64,000 bases of DNA, taken from positions 47,313,327 through 47,377,326 of the forward strand of contig CM049308.1 in the NCBI GenBank assembly GCA_026874595.1. Direction: 5' to 3'. Position 1 is the stretch's first letter; every line of letters starts with the position of its first letter. The position numbers and the translations under genes are program-made. Under the pieces are notes generated by a model that searched no databases, was not told the origin of the DNA, and worked only from the letters and a program-made list of their open reading frames with translations. Shown piece by piece: positions 21,501 through 30,854 of the stretch. This DNA comes from Sipunculus nudus (taxonomy: Eukaryota > Annelida > Sipuncula > Golfingiida > Sipunculidae).

Positions 21501-23069
21501 GTCATAGACCGTTTCATTTCGTACCATTCGTCATGGTTTAAGTTGAAAGTTAGAATAGCCTGGATCTTGAAAATACGCAAAACTCTACGTCAAAGGGTCC
21601 ATAGAGCCAAGACATCTTTGACCGCTGATGATCTTGTATCCACCAGCCAGCAGACATCTGCAGAGCAAACCGTGTCTGGTTTCCTAACTGTCGCAGATAT
21701 AGATGCTGCAGAACATGCTATTTTGTCCTATGTTCAGGGCAAATCATTTCGACGTGAGATTGACACTCTAACGAACAAAGGAGAAAGCCTTTCTGGCAGA
21801 CAGAAAAGATACGTCACAAAGTCGAGTCCCTTATACCGACTTGATCCGTATCTTGAGAATGGACTTTTGAGAGTAGGCGGACGTCTTGGCAAAGCTTCGT
21901 TACCTGAATATACCAAACATCCAGTCGTCCTACCAAAGAATTCCTACGTGTCGACGCTCATCTTACGACAAGTCCATGAAGACACCAATCACAGTGGTAG
22001 AAATCACATGTTGTGTGAACTGCGTAAGAAATACTGGATCTTGCAAGGATATTCAGCCGCAAGAAAAGTTGTGCACGATTGTGTTGATTGTCGCAAACGT
22101 AGAGGAAAGGTCGGGGAACAGAAGATGGCCGAGTTACCATCTGACCGTTTGACTGCGGACGAGCCCCCATTCACATACGTCGGTATGGACTACTTTGGGC
22201 CATTCGAGGTTCGTCGAGGTCGGTCCATGGTCAAACGATACGGTGTGATATTTACTTGCTTAACAGTACGGGCCATACACATAGAAGTTGCGCATTCCCT
22301 GGACACCGATTCGTGCATTAACGCTCTTAGACGCTTCATCGCCAGAAGAGGGCAAGTAAAGGTCATACGTTCAGACAATGGTACAAATCTCGTAAGTGCG
22401 AGACGAGAGCTCAGAGAAGAAATAGACAAATGGAATCAGAACAAGATTCATGGTTTCTTGCTGCAAAGGAACATTGACTGGATTTTTAATCCACCGCTTG
22501 GTTCTCACCATGGAGGTGTATGGGAGCGCCAGATTAGGACAATTCGACAAGTTTTGAATGTGCTTCTGAGAAATCAAACTGTTGACGATGAGTGCCTGAA
22601 CACATTTATGTGTGAAGTAGAAGCCACAGTCAATTCGAGACCTATTACGAGGGTTTCTGCGGATCCTGATGATTCCGAGGCCTTGACACCTAATCATTTG
22701 TTATTGCTCAAGACTGAAGCATCCCTGCCTCCAGGTACGTTCAAGAAAGAGGATGTTTACTCTAGACGGAGGTGGAGACAAGTCCAGTATATGGCCAACG
22801 TTTTCTGGAGAAGATGGACCCGGGAGTATCTCCCACAGCTACAGGAGAGACAGAAGTGGTTGGCACCCCGCAGAAACTACAGCCGAGGAGATGTTGTCTT
22901 AGTGGTTGATGATACTGTTCCGCGAAATACTTGGCCCATGGGTCAGGTCACAGAGACATTTGCAGATAAACACGGTCACGTGCGCAAAGTGAAAGTGAAA
23001 ACAAAGTCTAGAGAACTAGACAGACCCATTGACAAACTTTGTGTGATTTTGGAGGCAGATAATGTGTGA
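18519..23069 (+). CDS. pol: BEL/Pao pol part (protease, RT, RNase H, integrase)
   Basis: A 1516-residue frame. Residues about 75-140 hold cysteine-histidine zinc knuckles (CX2CX3HX4C, then CX2CX4HX4C). The aspartic protease of the A17 type lies around residue 205 (FLDNGSTDTF). Reverse transcriptase covers about 480-720 with the YVDD active-site motif near 627. RNase H-like sequence is around 800-900 (HFADAS, TDSQS). Integrase has an H2C2 zinc finger near 1154-1195 and a core from about 1218 to 1340 with the expected acidic residues. The C-terminal DUF5641-type domain starts near 1415 (WRQVQYMANVFWRRW). Together these copy the RNA and insert the DNA copy. The domain order and the last domain are diagnostic of BEL/Pao. 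Confidence 0.93.
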   Translation: MSFLKEQIRIITDCVYGNISDVPKQTSSLKDTRSVKPNYERKPKGASFVTNVQATNKSVSPLTGLSVKCALEKPCIYCGDNHAMESCEKLRCKSHADKLQFLKSKGLCFRCLNRLHMSKDCINPRLQCSLCNYKHPTVLHIDRNYLASVPEGTRNTSVVENLEQVRSTCTSAKQDFADDVKTSKGALFIVPVQVRANNGERSIRTYAFLDNGSTDTFITEKLTKALNLNGRSTKIMLRTLRNTELVESQAITGLEISDLDGDNVVSVPKAYTQLELPVSRSDITMQQDIEKYSYLKDISLPCLDSDVDLLIGSNVPLAMEPWQVIKSQDNGPYAVKTSLGWAINGPLDCAASYVSSDQDAPRVLMNRISVDHVLEQQLINQYNHDFSERISDDIPEKSREDQKFLQMMNDSVTVNQGHYQTCLPLRSASVNMPDNRSMAEQSVLNLKRRLFKNTTVYSEYNKFVSNMLENGYAEEVPEAELERKDGKVWYIPHHCVYHPRKKKICVVFNCAAKFHGVSLNDSLLQGPDLTNSLIGVLLRFRQEPVAFMADVQSMFYQVKVDPEDCDLLRYLWYPSGDLTLPPKDYRMLVHLFGAVSSPSCANFALRKTADDNKGHDPEVASTIKHNFYVDDCLKSVATEERATELIVNLKDVCAKGGFHLTKWVCNKPVSLRPLSGEECDTEERNLDLDHELRIERALGVEWSVQSDKFQFRILISDRPSTRRGILSIVSSIYDPLGFLAPFTLLAKRILQDLCKSKFAWDEEIPSTYLQLWYRWLTELPLLQDFDVDRCLQPTPNDFGTIRTVQMHHFADASELAYGTVSYLRFVSDTGKVHCAFLTGKSRVAPLKQITIPRMELAAATLSVRVNTMLRKELEIDIDETHFWTDSQSVLCYISSETARFKTFVANRVSVIRDGSQPSEWKFVESASNPADDASRGLHAQTLVSNHRWIKGPDFLWKTDIDQSTTLRPDTCIRDDDPEVRKVKVSSVVVGSSNDVIDRFISYHSSWFKLKVRIAWILKIRKTLRQRVHRAKTSLTADDLVSTSQQTSAEQTVSGFLTVADIDAAEHAILSYVQGKSFRREIDTLTNKGESLSGRQKRYVTKSSPLYRLDPYLENGLLRVGGRLGKASLPEYTKHPVVLPKNSYVSTLILRQVHEDTNHSGRNHMLCELRKKYWILQGYSAARKVVHDCVDCRKRRGKVGEQKMAELPSDRLTADEPPFTYVGMDYFGPFEVRRGRSMVKRYGVIFTCLTVRAIHIEVAHSLDTDSCINALRRFIARRGQVKVIRSDNGTNLVSARRELREEIDKWNQNKIHGFLLQRNIDWIFNPPLGSHHGGVWERQIRTIRQVLNVLLRNQTVDDECLNTFMCEVEATVNSRPITRVSADPDDSEALTPNHLLLLKTEASLPPGTFKKEDVYSRRRWRQVQYMANVFWRRWTREYLPQLQERQKWLAPRRNYSRGDVVLVVDDTVPRNTWPMGQVTETFADKHGHVRKVKVKTKSRELDRPIDKLCVILEADNV

Positions 23070-23327
23070 ACCCCTAATGTTTAGACCCTGGTGCGAGCCT
23101 AGCGCCGCCAGGTAAAGACTGTGAAGGTCTGATATCATATGTTAGGCCCTGGTGCGAGCCCAGCGCCGCCAGGTAAAGACCGTGAAGGTCTAGTGAATGC
23201 CTATCTTTTTGAATACTTTCGCACTTTTTCGAGAATTTACGTTTTTTTTGTAATGTTGATTATATTCACATGTGATGATATAAGATAATTATCTTCAGCC
23301 TTGCTTTAGATAATTAAGGGGCCGGTA
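23070..23327 (+). other. 3' untranslated part of the BEL/Pao element with a duplicated GC-rich hairpin
   Basis: A 60-bp segment occurs twice in tandem (about 23085-23144 and 23145-23200). Each copy has CCTGGTGCGAGCC...GCCGCCAGG and a small hairpin AGACC-GTGAA-GGTCT (AGACT in the first copy). A purine-rich AATTAAGGGGCCGG just before the 3' LTR is the probable polypurine tract. Confidence 0.75.
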
Positions 23328-23584
23328 TGTAAGGGCTAGAAACCCATGACCGTCCTGTGCTGCCCCCTATGGTACGCTATAAGAACTAACCGCTGTATTT
23401 AAATATGAGGACTAATTTTTCTGATACACCACAGCGTTCATCCGGGTACTTTGCGAGTGTTTTTGAGGTTGTTTCGATGGTCTTCGCACTGTGTTTACCT
23501 CTTAAACTCTTGTTTTTGAGCGTAAATAAAGACTTTATCACCAGAACTTAGTCGGTTTTCGATTCCGGACATACGAAACCCACA
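23328..23584 (+). repeat. 3' LTR of the BEL/Pao element
   Basis: 257 bp, matching the 5' LTR except at one base near the middle. Confidence 0.95.
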
Positions 23585-24487
23585 CTAAGTATGTCACAGT
23601 GTGTTATCCTGTATGCTAGGTATGTCATACTATTTGTTGTCCTGTATGCCAGGTATGTCACAGTGTACTATCCTGTAGGCTAGGTATGTCACACTGGTTG
23701 TTGTCCTGTATGCTAGGTATGTCACAGTGTGTTGTCCTGTATCCTAGTAATGTCACAATGGTTGTTGTCCTGTATGCTAGGTATGTCACAGTGTGTTATC
23801 CTGCATGCTAGGTATGTCACACTGTGTTTTCCTGTATGCTAGGTATGTCACAGTGTGTTTTCCTGTATGTTATATATGTCACAGTGTGTTATTCTGTATG
23901 CTAGGTATGTCACACTGTTTGTTGTCATGTATGCTAGGTATGTCACAGTGTCTTATCCTGTATGCTAGGTATGTCACACTGTTTGTTGTCCTGTATGCTA
24001 GGTATTTCACAGTGTGTTGTTCTGTATGCTAGGTATGTCACACTGTTTTTTTACTGTATGCTAGGTATGTAACAGTGTGTTTTCTGTATGCTAGATATGT
24101 CACAGTGTGTTTTCCTTTATGCTAGGTATGTCACAGTGTGTTATCCTGCATGCTAGGTATGTCACACTGTTTGTTGTCCTGTATGCTAGGTATGTCGCAG
24201 TGTGTTTTCTTGTATGCTAGGTATGTCACACTATTTGTTGTCCTGTATGCTAGGTATGTCACACTATTTGTTGTCCTGTATGCTAGGTATGTCACACTGT
24301 TTGTTATCCTGTATGCTAGGTATGTCACACTGGTTGTTGTCCTGTATGCTAGGTAAGTCACAGTGTGTTATCCTGTATGCTAGGTATGTCACACTGTTTG
24401 TTGTCCTGTATGCTAGGTATGTCACATTGTGTTATCCTGTATGCTAGGTATGTCACACTGGTTGTTGTCTTGTATGCCAGGTATGTC
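23585..24487 (+). repeat. 33/31-bp minisatellite, beta type, right segment
   Basis: About 27 more units continuing the array in register after the CTAAG target duplication. Open frames of 60-80 codons appear on both strands because 33-bp units lack stops. Confidence 0.9.
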
Positions 24488-24770
24488 ATATAATTAGTTA
24501 AATGTTATCCAGCTAATAGTCAATTTTATCTTCTGTACAAGATAAATTGCAACTATATCTTTTGTCTTATCAAAACTATGGCATATCCATCCCATTCATA
24601 AGAAATCAACTATTTTGCAACACTTTTTTTGGTTATAGACCAATTTTAGGTCCATCATTCTCAGAGTAAAGGTTAAGACCCAAATTAGAGATTTCTCTGC
24701 TGTGGTTGGTTTACTATTAATTTTGTATTTTGGATGATCTTAGATAACGACATTCTACAAAATAAGCTAA
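24488..24770. other. Unassigned spacer between two satellites
   Basis: AT-rich and apparently single-copy in this window. No open frame or signal that I can support. Confidence 0.4.
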
Positions 24771-25532
24771 TGCTGAGATTAACAGAGCCTATCCACATTA
24801 TCCATGGTCTAATACTGAGAGTAACAGAACGTATCCACATAATCCATGGTCTAATACTGAGAGTAACAGAGCCTATCTACATTATCCATGGTCTAATACT
24901 GAGAGTAACAGAGCCTATCCACATTTTCCATGGTCTAATACTGAGAGTAACAGAGCCTATCCACATTATCCATGGTCTAATACTGAGAGTAACAGAGCCT
25001 ATCCACATTATCCATGGTCTAGTACTGAGAGTAACAGAGCCTATCCACATTATCCATGGTCTAATTCTGAGAGTAACAGAGCCAATCCATATTATCCATG
25101 GTCTAATACTGAGAGTAACACAGCCTATCCACATTATCCATGGTCTAATACTGAGAGTAACACAGCCTATCCACATTATCCATGGTCTAATACTGAGAGT
25201 AACACAGCCTATCCACATTATCCATGGTCTAATACTGAGAGTAACTCAGCCTATCCACTTTATCCATGGTCTAATACTGAGAGTAACAGTCTTTCCACAT
25301 TTTCCATGGTCTAATACTGAGAGTAACAGAGCCTATCCACATTATCTATGGTCTAATATTGAGAGTAACAGAGCCTATCCACATTATCTATGGTGTAATA
25401 TTGAGAGTAACAGAGCCTATCTACATTATCCATGGTCTACTGAGAGTAACAGAGCCTATCCACATTATCCATGGTCTAATACTGAGAGTAACAGAGTCTA
25501 TCCACATTTTCCATGGTCTAATACTGAGAGTA
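24771..25532 (+). repeat. 42-bp satellite, about 18 copies
   Basis: The unit reads AGTAACAGAGCCTATCCACA then TTATCCATGGTCTAATACTG plus AG. It equals 14 codons, giving long stop-free frames on both strands that are not evidence of a protein. Copies are about 90-95% alike by eye. One further partial copy lies at 47324-47350, beyond the Gypsy element, so the element inserted at the edge of, or within, this array. Confidence 0.95.
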
Positions 25533-27809
25533 TGTCAGGAGTAGTGATGTAACTTTAGTGATATTTGTTGACATGGTTAACAGTATTTATAATATTATAA
25601 CTGGTTCCAGCTGTAGTGAATGTAATATAGGGGGTCCGAACTGTATGGAAGTGTTATTTTAGAGATAAATGGTCCTAACTGCAGTGAACAGATTACATTC
25701 GGCCCAAACTGTGGTGAATAGGGTCAGTTATGTCAGTCAACCACCGGTTAGCCAGTGAAGTGTTATGCTTCAGTAAATATTGCTCTAGTGGCTAAGAGAC
25801 TGGGAATAACAGGTATAAACTAGAATACGGGTAGTCGACAAGCGACTACGTGTATCCGCCAAAATCAGAGAAGGACAGGTGAAGTGAGGCATGGATTGAG
25901 TGGCAAGGAGAAATAGAGTTACATGTGTTACATATTAGAATGGATCTCTGCCACATAAACATGATTGTAGGTGGCGCCACCTGTTATTTGAACAAGGAAC
26001 TATACAAGATGTATACACATGCAAAATTTTATGTGGAAAAGTCAAACCACTGCAGAGATATGAGTGATTTTATCCCACAGCAGACAAACAGATGGACGCT
26101 GTGCAAAAATGGCTGCAGGTGGCGCCACCATATTTTTGTGTATGTTATAAAGATATCCAAGGGCTGCATTTGTGTAAATTTTTTTTCCTGATTGGTCAAA
26201 CGAGCCCGGAGATATAAGCATTAATGTCTGCAGCATGAATGTGAATGTAGGTGGCGCCACCTGTCATAAAATCAAGAAAGCTATGCGGAATGTATACGCA
26301 TGCAGAATTTCAGGTAATTTGGTCAAACCACTGCAGAGATATGAGTGATTTTAACCCAAGGCAGACAAACAGATGGATGCATTGCTAAAATGGCTGCAGG
26401 TGGCGCCACCATTTTTGTGTATGTTATAAAGCTATCCAAGGGCTACATTTGTGTAAAAAATTTTTCCTGATTGGTCAAACAGTTCCTGAGATATGAGCTT
26501 GGATGTCTGCAGCGTGAACGTGAAGGTAGGTGGCGCCATCTGTCATAAAATCAAGAAAGCTATCTAGGATGTATATGCATGCCGAATTTTAGGTGAATTA
26601 GTCAAACCAGTGTAGAGATATGAGTGATATTAACCCAAGATGAACAGATGGACACTGTGCAAACATGGTTGCAGGTGGCGCCACCTTTTTTTGTGTATGT
26701 TATGAAGTTATCCCAGGACTACATTTGTGTAAAATTTTTTTCCTGATCGGTCAAACGTTTCCCGAGATATGTGGGTTTATGTGTGGAAACAGACGCACAA
26801 ACGGACGCTGGACAGAGAGGAAAAGTCAGAGGTCAAGGTCACTTGGTTAGGCACCAAATAATGTGACCAGATAATTTGTGTAAGTTTCGGAAAAATCCGT
26901 CAAGTAGTCTCAGAGGAGATCTCCGGAAATGAACGCGGCAGCGGCGGCGGAACCCAGTCAAACACATAGTATCCGCAAAACTTTGTTTTGGCTGATACAA
27001 TGAAAATAGTTTTACCCATTACACTCAGAGCTGAACTGAACGTAGACTGATAAGCCACAGCAGTGGAACCTAGCTCTCAGTGATGTTTATATAACCTGGT
27101 TTGAAGGTATGTCAATGCTGATGTTTTAGTAAATTGTACTACATGCAGACATTATGTTGACCAATGAAATTTATTCAAAGAATATTATTGATGTTCCTGG
27201 AAAGTATAACCAGAACATGAGCCATATATATGTCTGTTCCGTAACGATAGTGTTGTTTTGTAAAGACCAGTAGTGCATTATGAATGTCATAAAGAAAATG
27301 CTACAATTGTGTAGGTACGTAAATGTATATTGTATATCGTGTATGATTTCACATGCATTATATCATTGATGGAACGTATCAGTTCTCATACCAGGTAGTT
27401 AAGAATTAAGTGTATAATAAAAGGAATATGCTCGTCATGAGGTTGAATAAGTATCAAAAACTGTGGATCCTTTGTCTACTGGGATTGATACCAGGACGGG
27501 TTTTGACCACTTTAAGGAAAAATGTTGTTGCCATCCCAGGGGATGCCATAGAGTCGGCAGTGTCATTAGGGTCGTGAGAGGCTCAAGCAGGCTATCCAGG
27601 AAGTGTGTGGAACGATCACATAATGTTATAAACTGGACTTTACTGTGGCTATAAGGTCACATTATTTAAAGAATCTAGGCCTATATATGTACCTCAGTCG
27701 GTAGAGTATGAGATCTCATAGTGTATCAATTGAATTTAATTTTAATTTTGTATTGAAATTTTGTTATAACTTTGGTTAGCATGGTGGCTATTCTTTTTTC
27801 CCCATGACA
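25533..27809 (+). repeat. 5' LTR of the Gypsy element, split by an H1 insertion
   Basis: Aligns with 46229-47323 over its whole length except for 1181 bp of H1 at 25820-27000. It carries an AATAAAAGGAATATG phrase (about 27415) shared with the other LTR. Confidence 0.85.
25820..27000 (+). mobile_element. H1 element, copy 2, nested in the Gypsy 5' LTR
   Basis: Starts CTAGAATACGGGTAGTCGAC and ends TTTGGCTGATACAA. The 3' LTR supplies the empty site (CATAAATGAAAA), showing insertion between A and T with no target duplication or at most one or two A's. A small perfect hairpin GTAGTCG-ACAAG-CGACTAC lies at the 5' end. The interior alternates two diverged 140-bp core types, with perfect GGTGGCGCCACC at about 25972, 26118, 26251, 26400 and 26676. 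Confidence 0.85.
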
Positions 27810-27851
27810 AATACTGGAGGGCTTACCAAGATCTTTTGTAGTTCGGTGGTT
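27810..27851 (+). other. Start of the Gypsy internal region
   Basis: AATACTGGAGGGCTTACCAA follows the 5' LTR at once. TGGAGGGCTTACC may be the primer-binding region, though I cannot match it to a tRNA with confidence. Confidence 0.4.
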
Positions 27852-29007
27852 TTTGTTTTAGATATTTTATTGATACTGAATATGCACATATAAATCACAT
27901 AATACAAGCATCAGTGGGATTAAGTGCAAGCTACTTAAAGCTTACCTTGACTCTCTCCCGAATGTTTCCATTAACAATATACGATGGCAGTATTCAGAGT
28001 GTTTGGATGTGAGTGAGTTTAGGTGAGGTAGGGTGGTATGGATGTTGGGTAAGTGAAGGCAAGTTGTAAATTTTCTTAGTAAGATTGGAAGAAATTGTTC
28101 ATTTGTTCTTTTTTTTTTTAAATTTAATTAGTTATTTGGAAGACAAGTATTTAAAATTGTTTTTGTTTCATTTTTGTTTCAGGTCCTAGTATATTAGGAC
28201 TAATTTTATGACTGAATTATGAATATCACTTTTAGGGGAAAATATGGTGGGGAATATTATATTTTGAACCTTTTTGTGTCTTCTATGTATGAAGATACTG
28301 CTTCAAAAATTTCTTCATTTCTGATGTGGCTTGCATAGGGATTTCCAAAAAGAAGTTCTTCTACAGGTATATTTAGGGGGAGATGTTTACTTCTAGAGTT
28401 GACATGGAGGTGACACTGCAGTAGGTAATGTTCTGCGTTTTCTGTTTCGAATCCACATTGGCATTTTGAATCGTTTGATAAGTGTCTTCTATATAAATCA
28501 TGGTTTAGATTACTGCACTGTGTTCTTAGCCGTGTGTGAATTATCTGGGCTCTTCTTGATCCTGAATTATAATATTTAGGTGGTTTGTTTTTAGCAATTT
28601 CTCTTTATATATTATTTTTTAGCAATTTACTGGTCTGGCAGTGTTTAAGTCTATCATCTAGTTTGTTCCATAGTCGTATAGATTTTGGTAGGAATGAGTT
28701 GTAGTACAGCTCTGTTCTAGAGAAAATGTTTTGTATATTGAGTAGAGCACTTGACCTTGTATTAAAGGTATAGTTTCTTGGTGGAGGTAATAGAAGGTAA
28801 AGGTACTTTGGAGTTTCTTGTTTTAACATTTTGTGTAGTTGGATGACCACAGAGTTTTCCCTACGTTTTTTTTAATTGGGGCCAGCCTGTTTCTTTGTAT
28901 AGTTTGGCATGGCTAGTTCCTCTGACACAGCCTGTCACAATCCTGGCAGCTTGTAGCTGCACTGCCTCCAATGTATCACTTTGCTCTTGTGTGCAATGTT
29001 GTGTGGT
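27852..29007 (-). mobile_element. LINE fragment (5'-truncated non-LTR retrotransposon), nested
   Basis: Minus-strand 1156-bp insert flanked by a perfect 14-bp duplication GTAGTTCGGTGGTT (27838-27851 and 29008-29021). Reading on the minus strand, the 5' part encodes LEAVQLQAARIVTG and RGTSHAKLYKETGW, then FLPKSIRLWNKL, then a Cys/His-rich stretch CQCGFETENAEHYLLQC, ending near 28251. This is the usual C-terminal end of reverse transcriptase ORF2 in CR1/Jockey-related LINEs. One frame change is visible at a run of A's near 28865-28875. An AATAAA-like signal lies close to its 3' end (27862-27870). The element is dead on arrival through 5' truncation. Confidence 0.88.
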
Positions 29008-29021
29008 GTAGTTCGGTGGTT

Positions 29022-30125
29022 GTGGCTAATTAAGTAATAGCCTTATAAGCTTTCTGTTTAACAATACAGTTAAAAGGTTTAAATATTAAAATTTTAAAGG
29101 TTAATTATACAGTATTATCCATACTCTGTTGTTAAACTTTAGTTTGGCTGAGTACAGCTCATTCACAAGTAAGTTTTGATACTTCCTTGTAGCCGTGCCA
29201 GCAAGAGGCTTGAACAGCTGAGGAGGTCAGTCTCATGGGTCCTGGTCAGGAGCGGCGATTAGCCGGAGCTGGGTTCCTGTGAGCACCCTGTTTATGCCGT
29301 CCGTACTTCCGTTTCTCCATGATTCCTAGTGGACAGAACCAGGTAAGACCTTCCTTGCTCACAGCTGTATGGTAGCTGGCATTAGTGTTAAAATTCCTTT
29401 CTGACTATGATGGTTATAATGGGTTAAGTCTACGAGATTACACAATATATTTTCATGTATAGGGCTACATGTAAGCTTAAAACTGTAATATACAATTCAT
29501 TTTATTTGTGGGAGGCCGGTGGCAGTGATATATACTGTGTGAATCAGGGTCGTACTGTGAGACGTAAAATAATTGCGTCTGTACATGGTGATAGACCTTT
29601 ATAGATTGCATTGTGTAATTTTATGTAAGACCAAACAGGGTCTTTGATTTTTTTTTTTGGAACCATAGACTGCGTAAAATGTGTGAAACATGCAGTAGTA
29701 GATAGGTTCACATAGTCAAATGTTTGCTTTATGGACATAGATACGTAGGTGTATCAAAGCTCTAGTGTTTAGCCCTAGCTTTTGGTGTTCTAAAAGAACA
29801 TGATTACCAGTTTTGTGGGATAAACTGTGAAGTTATGCTATAGGAGATAGCGTACATATGACGATTACCGGTTTTGCATGATAAACTGGTTTAGTTGTGC
29901 TAAAGGAGATAGCATAAATAACAAGTTACTGTAGTTGATTGATAAGGAATAGGTGAATGTGATCAATTTCAGTGTGTTGAGGATTCAGTGAGTAATCCTA
30001 GTGTCTTCTTAACTCTGTAATCATTCTATGTGAAATAACATGGATGTAATTCAGATTAGGAGGAGTGCTGCTGAGCTTGGTAAGGAAATAGGGCTGACCG
30101 GAGTAGAGTAAATAGCTTTTATAGA
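29022..30125 (+). other. Gypsy leader region
   Basis: Continues the internal region after the LINE. No convincing open frame. A strong donor-like CCAGGTAAGACC lies at about 29338-29349. Two related phrases (CGATTACCGGTTTTGCATGATAAACTG-type, around 29800-29890) are locally repeated. Confidence 0.4.
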
Positions 30126-30665
30126 TGGAGCAATTGCTGATGCCAAGGCTGAGGCTGAAGCAGCCAAAGCTGAAGCAGAGGCCACTAGGAAAGCAGCTAA
30201 AGCCGAAGCAGAGGCCGCTAGGGAAGCAGCTAAAGCCGAAGCAGAGGCCGCTAGGGAAGCAGCTAAAGCTGAAGCAGAGGCCGCAAGGGAAGCAGCTAAA
30301 GCTGAAGCAGAGGCCGCTAGGGAAGCAGCTAAAGCTGAAGCAGAGGCCGCTAGGGAAGCAGCTAAAGCTGAAGCAGAGGCCGCTAGGGAAGCAGCTAAAG
30401 CTGAAGCAGAGGCAGCTAGGAAAGAAAGAGAAAAGGAAAGGAAGGCTCAAGCGCAGGAAGCTGAGGCTATGAGACAGGCTCAGGAAGCTGAGAGACAGTT
30501 CGAGTTAGAAAGGCTAAGGTTAGAGAAAGAAAGGGTTTAAGCAGGTCTTCTAGTATAACTGAGACTTCATTTTCTCAATCATTGACAATGGGAGTTCCTC
30601 CTATTCCTTTACCCAAATTTGACGAGGATAAGGACAACTTTGATGCTTTCATCAAACGATTCACT
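30126..30665 (+). pseudogene. gag: Gypsy gag remnant with an 11-residue coiled-coil repeat
   Basis: From 30126 the frame reads as about eight tandem 33-bp units coding EAAKAEAEAAR, a strongly helical Ala/Glu/Lys/Arg repeat, followed by a charged REKERKAQAQEAEAMRQAQ helix. Shortly after comes the phrase PLPKFDEDKDNFDAFIKRF, typical of the start of the capsid-like part of Ty3/Gypsy gag in invertebrates. The helical repeat would form a long coiled coil in the shell protein. It is a fossil and broken. Other-frame translations of the repeat (Lys/Gln/Leu-rich on plus, Phe/Ser/Cys-rich on minus) are shadows. Confidence 0.7.
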
Positions 30666-30854
30666 GTGTGAGGTGGTAATAGGCAATGTAGAGGGAGCAA
30701 GGGATCCTCACAATCCTAATCATAATTGGCAACCTGTACAGGGAATGTTGGAGACACTTTTAACAGAATCTATTAAAGAACAACTAGAATATCAGCAAAA
30801 GCTGACAAAACCCCTTAGCCAAAAGAATAGTGTTTATAGGCAGTAACAGTAACA
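30666..30854 (+). other. Gypsy internal remnant, unassigned
   Basis: Follows the gag motif, contains a short open frame and no recognised domain. Probably decayed gag. Confidence 0.35.

Larger units (their letters stand above)
17164..23584 (+). mobile_element. BEL/Pao LTR retrotransposon, nearly whole and very young
   Basis: A 6.4-kb element bounded by 257-bp LTRs that differ at a single position, so insertion was very recent on an evolutionary scale. It has a 5-bp target duplication, LTR termini TGT...ACA, and gag and pol parts filling the interior. Family assignment rests on the pol order (zinc knuckles, A17-type protease, BEL/Pao reverse transcriptase with YVDD, RNase H, H2C2 integrase, C-terminal DUF5641-type domain). 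It looks whole or close to it, with at most about one break. It sits in the 33-bp minisatellite. Confidence 0.95.

Noticed and set aside
13508-24487. CRISPR array
   Set aside because: Units are contiguous with no unique spacers, and the sequence context is eukaryotic.
25528-25537. Target-site duplication for the Gypsy element
   Set aside because: Compared 4-6 bases on both sides (GAGTA and GAGCC); they do not match, so none is claimed.
24734-25552. A 272-codon frame with 14-residue repeats
   Set aside because: The 42-bp satellite reads open on both strands; the frame shift midway and lack of selection make a protein unlikely.
30125-30472. Lys/Gln/Leu-rich plus-strand and Phe/Ser/Cys-rich minus-strand frames
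   Set aside because: Shadows of the gag helical repeat in another frame and on the other strand.
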